A DNA stretch of 64,000 nt from assembly GCA_016795375.1 (NCBI GenBank), contig JAEUHJ010000204.1:28454-92453 (forward strand), written 5' to 3'. Source of the stretch: Verrucomicrobiaceae bacterium (lineage in GTDB: Bacteria > Verrucomicrobiota > Verrucomicrobiia > Verrucomicrobiales > Verrucomicrobiaceae). Shown piece after piece: positions 48,301 through 49,747 of the stretch. Both the position numbers and the translations under genes were made by a program. How positions within the stretch are numbered: position 1 is the first letter of the stretch; the number at the start of each line of letters is the position of its first letter. The notes under the pieces are model-generated. The model had not been told where the DNA came from and searched no databases. It saw only the letters and a list, made by a program, of their open reading frames with translations.

Positions 48301-49644
48301 AACGGTTTGGTCAATTCCGGCTTCCCCGAAGCCGGGCCTGGAGCCTTCTACAACGTCAGCCGTGTCATTGACGGCGTCACCTTCGGCTCCGCTGACATTG
48401 GCAAGAAAATCCTCGTCAAAGACGAGATCGACAATCCCGAACGCAACGGCGTGTATCAGATCGTCCAGGTCAACCAGGACCTCACCATGAACCTCGTGCG
48501 CGTCGCTGACTTCAGCACCACGGCCAACATGCTCTATGGCACCCAGGTCACCGTGAACGGCGGCACCGCCGCCGGCCAGACCTTCTTCATGGCCGCGCCG
48601 TCCGTCACCGCCGTCAATGCAGGCGGAACCGACCCCGTCCACTGGCTCAATGACCAGGTCAATGCCAATGTCACCCTGCGGGTCAGCAATCCTTCCGTCA
48701 CCAGCGTCACACAGGCCATCGACGTCAATGCCAACGGCACGGGCTCGACCACCATCGCCTCCGACGCCCCCGTCACCTTCAGCGGAGCCGTGACTCTCCA
48801 GGATGTTCGTGCCAACGTCCAGGAAACCAAGACCCTGAGCATCGACTCCGGTACCACCACCGGTTCGGGAGTTGCCTTCAGCGGCCTGATCAGCGAGGCT
48901 GATGGCGGTTCTGGCCCCACGGATGACATCCTTTCGCTCCTGAAAGTGAACAGCGGCCTCGCCACCCTCAGCAACGCCACCGGCAACACCTACCACGGCA
49001 ATACCACCGTCAACGCCGGAACGCTCCAGGTGACCAACACCTCCGGCAGCGGCACCGGCTCGGGCAATGTGGTGGTCAGTGCTTTCGCCACCCTGGCAGG
49101 TTCCGGCACCATCGCTCCGGGAGCCTCCAAGAATGTCACGGTCGCGGACTTGGCCACCATCGCACCGGGGACCGTCGGTGCTGGCTCCGGTCAGTCCCTC
49201 ACCATCAACCTCAACGGCGGCACTTTCGACCTCCAGGGCATTTTGGAGGCGAATATCTTCGCCAATGCTGCCGGCACCACGGCGACGGAGGCTGACAGGC
49301 TCGTTCTCGCCGGCACAGGCACCGCCACTCTCGGCACCTACGCCACCCTGAAGGTGACATCAACCCCTGATCCTTCCACCTTCGTGGTCGGCGACACCTG
49401 GCAGCTCATCGACTGGGCGGGCATCACCCCGGGAGGCAAGTTCGCCGGCCTGGACGAGACATCGAATCGCTATGTGAACGACTTCAATCTGCCGACTCTT
49501 GGTTCCGGTCTCTTCTGGGACATCAACAATTTGTACACTAGCGGCACCCTCGTGGTCGCCGTGCCCGAACCCGGGCGCCTGATGCTCATCATCCTGGGCT
49601 TCTTCGCTTTGGGCTGGCGCCGCCGTCGCCGCTGGCTGTTCTGA
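18340..49644 (+). CDS. Giant PATR-repeat PEP-CTERM surface protein (10,434 aa)
   Basis: Signal peptide at residues ~1-31 (RRYRLLLGWFMTFLVFSL, cut near PLRA|ATVLW). The mature start has the WDTSTANW 'value table' opening usual for PATR proteins. A PA14-like domain lies at ~242-381. The rest is beta-helix-like sequence with about 35 autotransporter-associated beta-strand motifs of the form LxKSGxGTLxLxGxNTYTGGTxVNGGxL, plus over 20 copies of a second module (VGMxVSGxGIPxGTxI). It ends in PEP-CTERM: VPEPG, a hydrophobic helix (LMLIILGFFALGW) and RRRRRW. PEP-CTERM directs cleavage and anchoring by an exosortase; no autotransporter barrel is present. Internal end-like and start-like modules near residues 5690 and 6530-6600 indicate fusion of three PATR proteins. 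Gly/Thr/Asn/Ala-rich, almost free of Cys. The start has no ribosome site but follows a structured leader. A G10 tract lies at codon ~4664. Role inferred: surface layer, adhesin or matrix protein. Confidence 0.93.
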   Translation: MKTLRRYRLLLGWFMTFLVFSLQVATPLRAATVLWNPFGSPVSSGDWDTSTANWGAGGSSLWVNANNDIAKFGDAANGPPSSVFITAPVSAGGLFLEAQSSSAMDFSLIASGVNPADNTLNFAGGTPTVHFKGSSALGSDHRASINAKLTGTQGLIVEFEDTAGTPGSGYGVLKLGQANFNYASTLSGGITVKNKAGLAVAVSPSDLVGGNHPLGTNTITLEGGSKFEISGDKTSNGLSGRVFATNGTGDTSRVDFTGMASSLRTDNLLNNLNINASNTAVQWQGKVEIGTAGAYTFFASSDDGSRIFIDGQLVVNNDGGKGNTDLSSAPIFLSSGLHDIRVDYVQGGGGANINLGYAGPDTDGSNGQVRTVIPFSKLYQADVNGLAGVSTALQLGNGLNVTGNALVDLRNASFSSAQLGRLQMSNDATLTVKSTDLTGNQVVGDGAGFGKTLRFGGTTGDPTIFGTPSSSGTHTVTFASDVNVAFDGVVTDEGRTMTIEKTGAGWLSFNQTGSANTLGSASNILMTGSSTAQTATFGSYDSGFYRSTLTTGSTAGLSVGMTVSGSGIPAGAVIVEIVDGTTFKITGNASALVPSTNLAFSKTPTLVLTGAPGGNNPIGSAGVVLAGGNLVLDSKGATAAGVGPVFNNLITVNQNAVIQSVANASTLTLGGNISIAGNKTLVLDAIAGGRPATDPGANLIVSGGITGDNTTTLVIRSTQKNAGTTINAAAALANGVAQQTGFAAQSGVVTLRGDNSAFSGMLSFETGSNLRVEGVSALSGKTFTMAGGTLQLLDDADGTGGTQNLAFNHSITVTGNAALTVGRTATTQAPYFLQASNKRAQISSLSIGRQTLSVSNNNDYGLQVTGATTLNGTPTFTVGTGTASNVVQGLHLAGQVTGAASILKNGGGTLVLDNAANSFGGAVNFSAFGSTNILTVESVNNLVTGQRLQPSAGISAGTSVTAVNVQNFAGSAASGATVITVAAAGAFAVGMPVSGNGVSAGTTIAAFNDNVTNTTTGDTFFNPNILSNVQGGTSDFRVGMAVSGTGIPAGTVVVEIVDGTTLRLSQNITQDNPTLVRRQVTLSQATTSSDPTLVRSQLTLNQNVASPGTQTVDANSMVNVSGGVLAFTSDGALGAATNEILVNTNSTTTGLRADGTFNIPNTRAIIFNQTNNSLEVTAGNTVTMDGAFTFSSANNNLQKNNRGTLVLTQPQSTWNGNLTIGQGVVRINAAAALGNAGSFNLGTNVATAATLVANVAAALELSGGITLSEALVFTPGNNNTSNGISGGGALRSVSGGNVWNGTIAMSGASGTDNQMRAATIGVDAGSMLTINGAMTARIGTGGSGRGAWWGLVGAGDGIVTSTMTYNGDLSFGAYSLAKAGTGTWALTAANAFNGQNVYVNQGTLALNGTGTLGVPGVNGGTGTVFVTSGGALTLDSTGTNTSNRLSARVLTVYGGLVNILGNASATTSETTGVLTLNSGHSVFTLTPGTGQQANLTTGAVTRNSGSTVLFRGNGLGTANAERANIQATGAGFVFTGQNGAVGAKNKGILPYAIIDSSSSGLGTSFATADSVTGALRALDSTEFETSMTNNLGNAAVPLNVSLSSTQGVANPLTGSTMTVNSLTLGSGGGISITSAESLILDRGGVLAFSGNTGISGGRLSTSSNRQFIFHALGDLTVSSAMHGSSGGLAKSGTGVMTLSSQQFYNGLTSVNQGTLKLAGGTNTLFFNNDFALQGGSLDLNGTIQVLNVLRTDTAVAQNANLVPGVGGSVINSSGAQATLGLVNAGGSFSGTLNGNLALVRSTNAGSFSDWNIYSANAYTGATILNGGRTQLLGNATLGSTSSIEISQATLLISNNNATSFLDQQVDNRVNDTAPILMRGGMLQYRARNGFEATEAFGALTLAEGNSVIDVAEPGSGINSSTATFTALARQAGSHATLRFFNVDGAQGSRARVFTSSLNGVATTNVGDGLVNHIIGGWAVFEREFASYTPGTGVGALNGAGYAGYSPNDINTGTATDNIRLTYPAISSTGTVGTNLLTIADTSALNVGDAVLGSGIPAGAQVASIIDGTQFTLNTPLGGANPTLTLPQRVSLTADRTINSLALVVSGDSTLDLGGHTLNLASGGLIASQGFSTTNAQVTVVNSSTTSNIIELASVPQNFVIGSTVLGRTVTAVNGLMVTLDGNANTTSSTPTGRDYVSALYMPIQIQNGNLTAGGTPNTAADLYLHAIGYVNGNVNVQNRDVLVASNIVNNGTGALTLVINGTEGRGSFAGISDFRTNELVLSGNNTYTGGTFVNAGFVVLNSAVGTALGAGDVTITGGASTNGSTFQERTTTVVFGRSNQIASTATVSMLGGSTLELNGFNQTLGGLVFSNTGGSTPTLMAGTGVLTLNGDITATSSNLGANTASTITTGSVYSRLVTGSNTITLGSTAGLTVGTVVSGSGIAGGTTIAAINNATTVTLSSNATATGNSLLTFGGLGSINLGGSNRTFDVSAVTANGVSLAPLLPSMNITGTMTGAAGVIKTGNGLLQLSGASTFSGGVDLQAGGILVSASSTFNNGTPGVVSAGPLGTGAVTLAAGTRLLSNGNFIIGNNVTAAGNFNFDSTAAAGTNLTLSGTVTLPGSLIIDVNNPGMTAALGTISRAGGPGSINITKTGLGTLALGGMTAGNTVNLTLSGGGLSLLHDGDGTGSRQVVNSGVTLNASGPVNLTVGRLGGTYAPLFTSASNKTVQLAAFTLNGPLTVTNNHGHGLEITGTATLGSGQIINVANASDSNRVAGLTFSGAVAGASGIIKTGPGTLALTGTNSFTGLVDVQGGVIAVNTDAALGNAANQVALNINAATGAGLRATGTFATSRVIQLNRASNAIEVTSGNILTLNSAFILGTVSNALRKNDNGTLVLAAANSTWTGGLTIGAGAVRITHNNALGTTGGSTVVSGTGAALQLGGVTIAEPLTLNGTGINGEGALQAFSGISTVNGTVTLGSAATIGANTGATLNLTGALSSAQALTFVGAGSINKTTTGFGAVSSITKQGGGTFTLDVTSGSFGGSLVVNEGTFTMNSGVTIGGTGTITIQGPSGVLNLLGGLDHMTGARALTLIGGTFTVAGGSGSTETLGALTTARGATNVFNFNPGGTSTLTFDRWNNNGDSSTSFVGTSLGSATSRILFTNAPGAVSTAGMINNVLQRSTITVGGATHFASYNHNGSTANTNGIQAFTNYNVTNNIDTASSTHTLNITSTPVFTGTTNRTLNAIRLDKTGGGINIGNGISQQGATLTLTAGAILNAVGNNSLDSALRIHFSPQAHVAVAAGTILTSNSLLTGTGGFVKDLGGTLVINAPDDRAGIANISGQTLTGNFVINAGTVKLGGGNNTLTPNQFLIIAPGATLDLNGTSQFAFGTRGDGAALQGNAGTITNSNAAAAALILGADNGGFNWGGVIKQESGAGAMSFLKSSPQTYVLLNESTYSGDTIFAGGTNYLADGGRLTNTASIGVHYAVLRLDDNFNFALTNRVNTGADITLRGGSLVYVGRAQTESAQSVGDVILAEGYNMIQSANGGTGINSATLTLSSLSRSPGSAATVRFPDNSLGVVGNVGRILISNLNGVDTTTGVVGAGLTRNLIGPWAVVDREWASYIPDLGVGRLNQTGFAGYSTNTLNGTPLATDNIRATGSVGALSANTTVNTFAMVNPGSAQTTVDLGGFQLTLQGGGLLLAHNGDNRNITITNGTITSGTLNAASDLYVHALPYGGTNRTAVIGAAIENNGSGAVRLVYSGSDGAANVTLNGTNTYTGGTVVNGGVLVIGSTGSIAGGGITISGGAQSGSGILAQQAGGVIASSNVVTINGSGLLVLAGEQTLQGLVFNGNGGGTAAPTASSGEGLLTIGSGGIVSNPFNPAAAPLVVGRIDLGATANTVTVNTYDFNSFTNFAPTTAGLVLGGLLGSSGGFTKNGNGVLQINQSTFTGGLNVAAGGIQSGAINSGSRFSTLTLQSGTRLNLNGQHTNWGALEGAGMVFNSVANTPTLTVGFNNASTTFSGQVNRFNDATPASLHVTKTGDGILTITGVQSATNGTSGILSVAGGGVTYSGGGRALLANHTILDGGTLLLDNTGTATNNRLSSPLTALPGSTLNISGGLLTILPNTSASITETITALTVGAGAGEMLLDADPATGITLTMATLNGIQSGGTLWIRGDFNAAGANSVNGFSRVHVTTTFNTVGSQGGGANGTTTMTIRPDMIGSAVDGSGLAFITRDSVTGLLRPLAANEVSTSLVNNSITNISLGGNSKIAFSQNVNSLILNSGGGISNANVAAYGKFTSSAGILTEYVRTGGVIAFEGNAGLDLPAFNTYSGFFAFHTIGGATTLAINGHVGNANGGGLWKSGAGTLQLNGRAFYTGQTSVNEGTLVLNGGDNTIVVTPTANVGSFQNLLMNGGVLELNGFNQMVGTLFTTNPLAVGGTIINSSATAVTLRANTGSNTFAGVLAGNLSYEQSGGGTLVFSNQSTFTGGTTVRGGSLVLRDNGAFTATSGVSVHYATLDWDNTGLNPLGGDNPVRLAASVPLTLQGGNFVIRGGGSADTAVTLDTVVISRGYSTVNLVPTVNAGSSVQLTIGNLLRGASEHGVLNFIASGGVGMGGTGNNNNARVLLSAVNGSGFSASQLVNGLIGGWAVVHGNSFATYLDGGGVGELGATVGGNAFAGGNVFRPYDGTDISSGSTETSWNISDSSNRTLTLSKAVNSLRLGNVSATQTLTLGSGSTPTTLTLGVGLLTNTGQATIITAANAGSALTASSGELVMFVNQGTTTLNTKITGGISLVKSGGGTLALNPGQNAGVSNDYTGGTFVTAGTLNLSSAANTIAVPGDLVIDNATVAFANANKFNATTSQIAAASNVTLNGGATLSFFSYSGATTTTLGSLTFNNDGGTTQPRVLFNTPGALHTLVLSAANAITVVNNNNGTTPIIAAASTATSSALQFSHAAPVINVSGSSPTGFIIQAPIVTGGGAITKTGNGSLILSGASTFNNGFNLNEGSLIVGTGTTATAAGGTTIANGALGVGALNIGQGTTLMASGYTVISSTTTGSSTAVTMASPNGRLLTVGQPVNGTFIPGGAFVASGITDAGFTLPANASGTGTNNLNYTTWLANNINVNGDFTFGGTNFSHSLFLTGTVNLGSGAMRTITVDSPYVTSYLQGAISGSGGGLGKSGLGVLQISNTGNNYAGATTINNGVLRLGAAGVIPDGSALTVAQGGVLDLAGRNETVGSLAGAGLVTNSSGATSTFTVGGDNSSTVFSGVLTAATVSRLNLVKNGSGTLTLSGVSNYTGTTTINGGVISISSLGNGGTAGGIGAASSSAANLVINGGTLRYTGVTASTNRSLTIGSSGATIDSSGTGALSFSATSLAYSGTSARTITFTGNSAPGFVNTFTPAIANATGATSVVKSGTGTWALGGVNTYTGTTSVNAGTLMLTAGSLGNTAISVATGATLSPLAATYNAGTATAGSAGATLTLAAGSTLNLSNNAVGTFNLQQQTTFAGTAMTIGAASGAAVNMFFDIGGANNLDIDRIIVTKPVVLNASGVEITVNPLSTITRIVTAGAPGSPQMYNLIAGSTFTGSAFSLSSNGLLVGSQDLTGNVTNFSTTISGISSTAALNVGMQVTGVGIPVGATIASIVDANTVTISSAATSTTFANELNFANAYKLTLNTTGGPQFLRLGVETVSSSTRYWTGGLSATWDTPNNWNTLATGLGSTGVPGVVDSVFMTANSATRLDTTLGANIQIGRLTFTGAGTAATGTVTISGAPGADRLTIGAGGIVVNAGSGAHTINSTVNVRLASNQTWNIGNVAANALTVNALISDIGAGMDLTKSGTGTMRLNNTANTYRGATRISGGVLEAVALANGGTSSSLGAAADDAVNLVITGNAILRYTGSGSTTDRLFSIGTGGGTIESAGTGALVFNGIGTMGFDGVTSARTLTLRGINTGANTMMVAIGDNTGATSLVKADAGTWLLAPGNAFTSVSGVINGTATVTADASGLVVNQLITGAGIKPGSYVVSIAGDKLSFTMNQASESMAPAESFNLNLPEHGFVNGDKADADGTPNPAGDYTVAVIDVDNVTLAKPAETSRDIAFDAAAGNGYTGTTAINGGVLSVADLKNGGIASAIGASSAAAANLVLNTGTLRYTGAGSTTDRLFTLTTSGTIEANGIGALIFSGTGSLGGGGILTLTGTSDAALLNTLTPVLTGSSSISKTGSNTWVLAGNNTYSGTTTISDGTVRAAKIVVGGGNSNLGNAISAVVLGGAATQGALVYTGNAATYTRGFTVNAGGGRLDVATSGQTLTVATGGVATSGAFTVGGAGNTTITSTISGAGSLVKADAGRLVLGSASNSYAGTTTVNGGVLQVGTAGTHRTGSGATIVNNGGTLAGNGIVNGTAGTVGNSFLDGTNHVFNSGALLSPGTNFGADRSTLTFSGNLALNDGSSALFHINQSTLNQTAAIVAALNANTYDSIGGYRDSNFLTWDATAITAGRHDHILVNGQITLGQSTITIQDVNNYLTQATSGGKAQVGDIFNLGNWLDISALSTFDAGTNYRTGGDGGGNLILPTLGGGLVYDVSLFNDYGIIVAITKPGVVPVLMNSLHLQRSGSWNTSANWRPASVPNSLGAIINLTSNIGAGGTGGLHAAISLDGNKKAGVLVMGDTDNTHRFEIVRGSGTGSLIFNNGEYGRALLSKVQSNSTTVGVDMITAPVVLESNLRVNVNSGGAAARMDISGGISQAAGSTFGIDFMGAGRTTLTGATANTYTGLTTVFSRGFGDATNPQLVLAQTTSSVSATPVGTSQQVSTATTTASTTVNLTSGNTNNFYVGMPISGNVNIPAGAVVTQINSATQFVISLVPTAGTSVATTFDTRRMVTVASTTGMYAGMVINGHPNIPNGTVIQAVKNQTQIVISANATGNTASNGTFGTYVANGAIAGDLKIGNVSMGGLGSTVVQLGASEQIANTSLLSFDAGNGAGSTGNTGNNSYFKLMGFNETVRGLSDYSASGVVENLEGENSTANGILTFNTSGTNYYNGFLRDRANNTGSGVLSLVVSGNGTQVLALGNISYSGSTLINPGATLVLESATNFGNGVGSAAAAAIGSRTIGNNGTLGLRINNGATWNFNRVVSGSGGLLRDGGNGILNLNFNAATNSTYTTSSTTVTVRSTVGLAAGMAVSGAGIPGGATIVQILGPTTFQLSATPTQAGTDVGLVYGSGQFGGGISVVDGGTTNFNSTTTVTGGGFFLRGIEALTTVNWTGAVNIQSGGLTLRGTGDNVINGAVLNVNSASTVNGVIDIRAADLRISGANGSLSGVTSIRVAGSGSTVGGNVNQGLNLTSNNTGFNTNRINDSAAIVLDSGRITLVNFHDSSNLTETVGMLSLAGGANLVHSSTTTSASNSLTFAGFGTRTPGSMVVFDARLSGSEHVFFTAAPALTNSIMGGWAVDTATLFEWATVAGGEVVGLPGGSYTVTGSAAASDSWASAQNVKVTGFNQTLTASRAIHSLNIQDTGGRTITIKPNTVAAEQSLVINSGGILSTRNTHTIAGGKLIAGTHAGSLNPNELIVFSPNQLNITSVIADTTTRLTGNSADVGGLTATTISGTSVTVSSTTGLEIGATVSGAGIVDGTTIASITNGTTFVLSQAAAGGSSVALTFEDLTNVVTGINTAGLTAGMRLLSPEGFQGPATIVSVDSSGQITLDQAVNIRSGVNLDFIQQSTSLVKAGGGTLVLNPTLSIGTNGLMNPNSFDVTLSSGSFNTGIVVGATVTGAGIAAGTTVVGLVGNNAVTLSQQPTAAVASTLTFTLPNNYTGRTYINEGVLQIARESDLGLNPGTFTADHLTINGGILRVSADLVFNDSNRGITFGNADGVFRVADNRTLTIGAVNTINGAAGRLIFSADGASRGVMVVAGNNDLSGGIETSGGRQETTGVMASTFSSGSTTVTVGTTAGLEVGASVTGNGIAPGVTIASITDGTTFELSAAAEADGTAENLTYGGFNTLKLTGNNTIGFVRVVGSTIALLGNNTLTGDISVNSGLLRLGGDNQFNGLLNVTAGDVRFESDTGLRSTIGGYQLFTDGVVDLNGFSTTVSRLSGFGAVTNNGPTASSSILTVNATESFTFSGSLIDGLATFGVLGLTKSGNGILTLANTGNTYSGATVIRGGGIRVLGLGFGGSASALGASSNAPANLLFDGGSLRFNGAFTTFTDRSFTLGTGDNAGALIADGTVVGAGLNFGLAGFSPDVAFMGSGSRTLTLGGSNRGNNHFNLVLGDGAGGPTSVNKIGNGTWIMSAASTYKGETVVNAGILAATVNGAFGATGGAGIIIAGGTNGSTSLGNQNATVDLRNVAYTTVQNMFLAGGTLATSTGSSSWAGPVFVTANSSIIVGSGAVLDLKGTLGGGNAIFQGGEGMLILSGQVDTTTRNSVTNGIAAPSHTIQAGTLRLDYGTNNNGKLSDNGQLVLGGTRFGGRLQLSGGSHVEIVAGTTIGAGRNFIERLSGTAILRMNGIGRQTGATVDFSANDIASTDTDNVNGILGGWATVGGTTWATKSTFTEAQVDSGVTTGVDKLIRGLSTYTNVGALPGPQADEWAVNANMNVIGNSTQNTRTANTLRFHNSNNVAGNNPFRTSLTGVNVLQSSGILFTPNMGAHSGVIEGTGFLTAGAGASADLTILQNNTGSGSLEISAVIANLAPTGRSGMLNANNSITGVSLVGLAPGLTVTGTGINAGTTITAISVTDPVNQIGNLTISSNATGSGSAALSFNPVVNGLDKSGPGSLILSGLNVYTGTNTLNAGTTTIRTLAVEGYGSNTALISFAPSLGRSLADVSDVTGLTIGMSVTGSSISPGVTVTSVNAVNRTVALSNGALVSLNDASVTFGSNITAKSGLQTATVTNGSSIVTIPGGTAGITIGQEVSGTGIPAGAKVIAINNTTQITIGQIVDLNTVAADPATANGTSVTFGSNSTAGGVRTADTDSGTRIVVGSTLGMTVGQTVSGTGIPGSTTILRILDANTLELSNPVTGTGQNNLTYTASTAIGATHLSTTTAGSATVTVPSTANLSVGERVTGPGIPEGATVAAILSPTQILLSVGALFSGSNTLVFAGTASGLGASSNATSNIVFNGGILQFNGTTASTDRGFTINDTAIWDVGNAYSNLRLGGNYATPGTEEFYSLVKRGEGVLSMLGTAFGGYGLEALVADDGVLRLLPAFNDQYIRNDVGALILSGGTMELQSISGRTTTQNMIGAMQVREGASVVRVIGAVGAGTFLNLQDINSPTSVDFQKGGTVLFDVQGGPTVSQIILAGRALLDVGVLIPRVTFTNRSVNNPGVNDFGFVDSATSILSGSDIKGAHHFLSDTASWTGSRNVHDGALPEESFRGTTVSGASVNTILFFNNEVSLSGDRVTANPVITRVPGVDRLQVGMMVRGNGIPDSTIIVSIDQANNTVTLNNAPTLSDNTGLPLYFFDASTTGDLAAGSTTVSNINDPRLKAGQTVFGTGIASGTTIVSVDTGNNTVTLSQAATASGAGSTLYSEYLASTPAALNSSTVEVSDLLTLVSGAILQTTNSGNHVNSINGGLLTSGLANSDGTSADLIIHNWNPKEAFRISSSIVNNTALNRVVNLVQTGDGTTVLSVANSYTGTTFVQGGVLRLDNAGALPAGSHLRLDGGVLGLNVGDFTRSVGTGATQVDWTSSGGFAAYTTNRTVNLGGGGASVAWGSAGFVPDNTSLILGAQDANATVIFANGIDLGRKSRMIEAVSGQSATFADARITGVLDGDAGRIVKGGNGVLELAAVNTYSGGTSLAQGTLVGTMNGAFGTGRIEVGTTTDTRSAGMALKLRFQGDTLANQMTFGPVNGEGISVLSTTASLAVVSGAIEVARLPGQNLFIDASQFGNADFQGSMTGTGAITVAGGGVILSAANNFGTLAGQTSGTAVNGPVVVRSGALLLGHASALGSSGVIELGDVTPATLTADFATSGKSLLGVERDTQFIADNISGLGGAFEAQANGLVNSGFPEAGPGAFYNVSRVIDGVTFGSADIGKKILVKDEIDNPERNGVYQIVQVNQDLTMNLVRVADFSTTANMLYGTQVTVNGGTAAGQTFFMAAPSVTAVNAGGTDPVHWLNDQVNANVTLRVSNPSVTSVTQAIDVNANGTGSTTIASDAPVTFSGAVTLQDVRANVQETKTLSIDSGTTTGSGVAFSGLISEADGGSGPTDDILSLLKVNSGLATLSNATGNTYHGNTTVNAGTLQVTNTSGSGTGSGNVVVSAFATLAGSGTIAPGASKNVTVADLATIAPGTVGAGSGQSLTINLNGGTFDLQGILEANIFANAAGTTATEADRLVLAGTGTATLGTYATLKVTSTPDPSTFVVGDTWQLIDWAGITPGGKFAGLDETSNRYVNDFNLPTLGSGLFWDINNLYTSGTLVVAVPEPGRLMLIILGFFALGWRRRRRWLF
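19063..19482 (+). other. PA14-like domain in the giant protein
   Basis: Residues ~242-381 contain the run WQGKVEIGTAGAYTFFASSD, then DGSRIFIDGQLVVNNDG and GLHDIRVDYVQGGG with NLGYAGPD. This is the PA14 order of strand, 'SDDGSrlyiDg', then 'G.h.i.v.y....g.a...l.w'. PA14 domains bind glycans or assist assembly in many surface proteins. It is the only carbohydrate-binding-type domain seen in the protein. Confidence 0.75.
22618..25510 (+). repeat. PATR superrepeat, copy 1
   Basis: Order of landmarks: TNTSNRLSARVLTV; DSVTGALRALDSTEFETSM; TSVNQGTLKLAGGTNTL; ALTLAEGNSVI; ALARQAGSHATLRFF; LVNHIIGGWAVFEREFASY; TATDNIRL; LDLGGHTLNLASGG; ADLYLHAIGYVNG; NNTYTGGT. The same order of landmarks returns in copies 2 and 3, with amino-acid but not nucleotide identity, so the duplication is old. 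Confidence 0.6.
27592..29970 (+). repeat. PATR superrepeat, copy 2
   Basis: Landmarks in the same order as copy 1: TVKLGGGNNTL; DVILAEGYNMI; LSRSPGSAATVRF; LTRNLIGPWAVVDREWASY; LATDNIRATG; VDLGGFQLTLQGGG; SDLYVHALPYGG; NTYTGGTVVNGG. The first part is more diverged. Confidence 0.55.
30598..33130 (+). repeat. PATR superrepeat, copy 3
   Basis: Landmarks: ATNNRLSSPL; DSVTGLLRPLAANEVSTSL; TSVNEGTLVLNGGDNTI; GYSTVNLVP; LLRGASEHGVLNFI; LVNGLIGGWAVVHGNSFATY; ELVMFVNQGTTTLN; NDYTGGTFVTAG. Shorter relatives with the same GGWA and 'FAS/WATY' core lie at about 40,400-41,080 and 43,690-44,650. The G10 tract falls inside this copy. Confidence 0.55.
32329..32338 (+). repeat. Run of ten G inside the giant reading frame
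   Basis: GAC is followed by GGG GGG GGG GTG (Asp-Gly-Gly-Gly-Val), a homopolymer of 10. Runs of 7 G (32361-32367) and 6 G (32380-32385) follow within 60 bp. Loss of one G would move reading into the +1 frame and end it at 32590, removing more than half of the protein and its PEP-CTERM anchor. Confidence 0.8.
35427..35625 (+). other. Internal PATR 'start' module in the giant protein (unit II)
   Basis: Residue ~5696 onward reads YWTGGLSATWDTPNNWNT, then VPGVVDSVFMTAN and IQIGRLTFTG. This is the same kind of opening as the mature N-terminus (WDTSTANW). It follows a tail-like stretch (GANNLDIDRIIVTKPVVLN near 34,935-34,985). It marks the junction between the first and second fused units. Confidence 0.55.
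36480..36633 (+). other. Foreign-looking insert in a PATR (HGFVNGD segment)
   Basis: LPEHGFVNGDKADADGTPNP continues AGDYTVAVIDVDNVTLAKP. It is acidic and lacks PATR spacing. Together with a preceding VGM-type module it splits a PATR: LAPGN lies before it and GNGYTGTTAINGG after it. The 'HGF.nGD.v......dYtV.viD...tL' pattern recalls segments of phage tail proteins. Confidence 0.5.
37930..38126 (+). other. Internal copy of the C-terminal 'end' module of the giant protein
   Basis: VGDIFNLGNWLDIS ... NLILPTLGGGLVYDVSLFND ... VAITKPG parallels the real C-terminus VGDTWQLIDWAGIT ... FNLPTLGSGLFWDINNLY ... VAVPEPG (49,384-49,578). The internal copy lacks the hydrophobic helix and Arg cluster that follow PEP at the true end. 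Confidence 0.7.
38139..38400 (+). other. Internal PATR 'start' module in the giant protein (unit III)
   Basis: Directly after the internal end module, HLQRSGSWNTSANWRPASVP and AISLDGNKKAGVLVMGDTDN form another 'WNTSANW' opening. It marks the start of a third unit that runs to the true PEP-CTERM. Confidence 0.6.
44757..45610 (+). repeat. Four tandem copies of the VGM/VSGxGIPxGT module
   Basis: In order: GLTIGMSVTGSSISPGVTV, GITIGQEVSGTGIPAGAKV, GMTVGQTVSGTGIPGSTTI and NLSVGERVTGPGIPEGATV. Each is followed by a 'dantvtLs..at..g...ltf' stretch; unit length is about 60-75 residues. The array interrupts a PATR, which would otherwise read EGYGS-GLGASSNATSNIVFNGG. About 18 more copies are scattered through the giant. 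Confidence 0.7.
48240..48650 (+). other. Phage-tail-like module near the giant protein's C-terminus
   Basis: Residues ~9970-10,100: VSRVIDGVTFGSADIGKKIL, VKDEIDNPERNGVYQIVQVN, LVRVADFSTTANMLYGTQVT, GGTAAGQTFFMAA. This follows the 'dgv.l..GdrVLVkdq.d...NGvY.v......RA.Df.......G..v.V..G...g...w' pattern found in phage and prophage tail-fibre proteins. It has no PATR motif. Confidence 0.6.
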
Positions 49645-49661
49645 GGCCGGAAACAGTGTCA

Positions 49662-49675
49662 TTTGTAGTTACAAA
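49662..49675. promoter_or_regulatory. Palindrome TTTGTA-GT-TACAAA, possible operator
   Basis: A perfect 6+6 inverted repeat around GT, 18 bp after the giant's stop and just upstream of the candidate cassette promoter. Its size and symmetry suit a dimeric repressor, but only one copy is present. Confidence 0.35.
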
Positions 49676-49685
49676 ATAAATACCC

Positions 49686-49714
49686 TTGCGGTTCGGGGGG
49701 CGATTTCATATCAT
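49686..49714 (+). promoter_or_regulatory. Candidate promoter of the A-B-C-D cassette
   Basis: TTGCGG (49686-49691) and TATCAT (49709-49714) are 17 bases apart. Transcription would begin near 49721, giving a ~27-nt leader that includes the GAGGAG ribosome site at 49735-49740. It overlaps a hairpin GCGATTT (49700-49706) / AAATCGC (49721-49727). Read-through from the giant gene is equally possible, since no terminator is visible. Confidence 0.4.
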
Positions 49715-49747
49715 CGCATTAAATCGCAAAAATAGAGGAGAATCTCC

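Noticed and set aside
18340..49644. Calling the giant an autotransporter, or its repeats a CRISPR or tandem array
   Set aside because: The C-terminus is PEP-CTERM, not a beta-barrel; repeats are coding, diverged and of unequal length.
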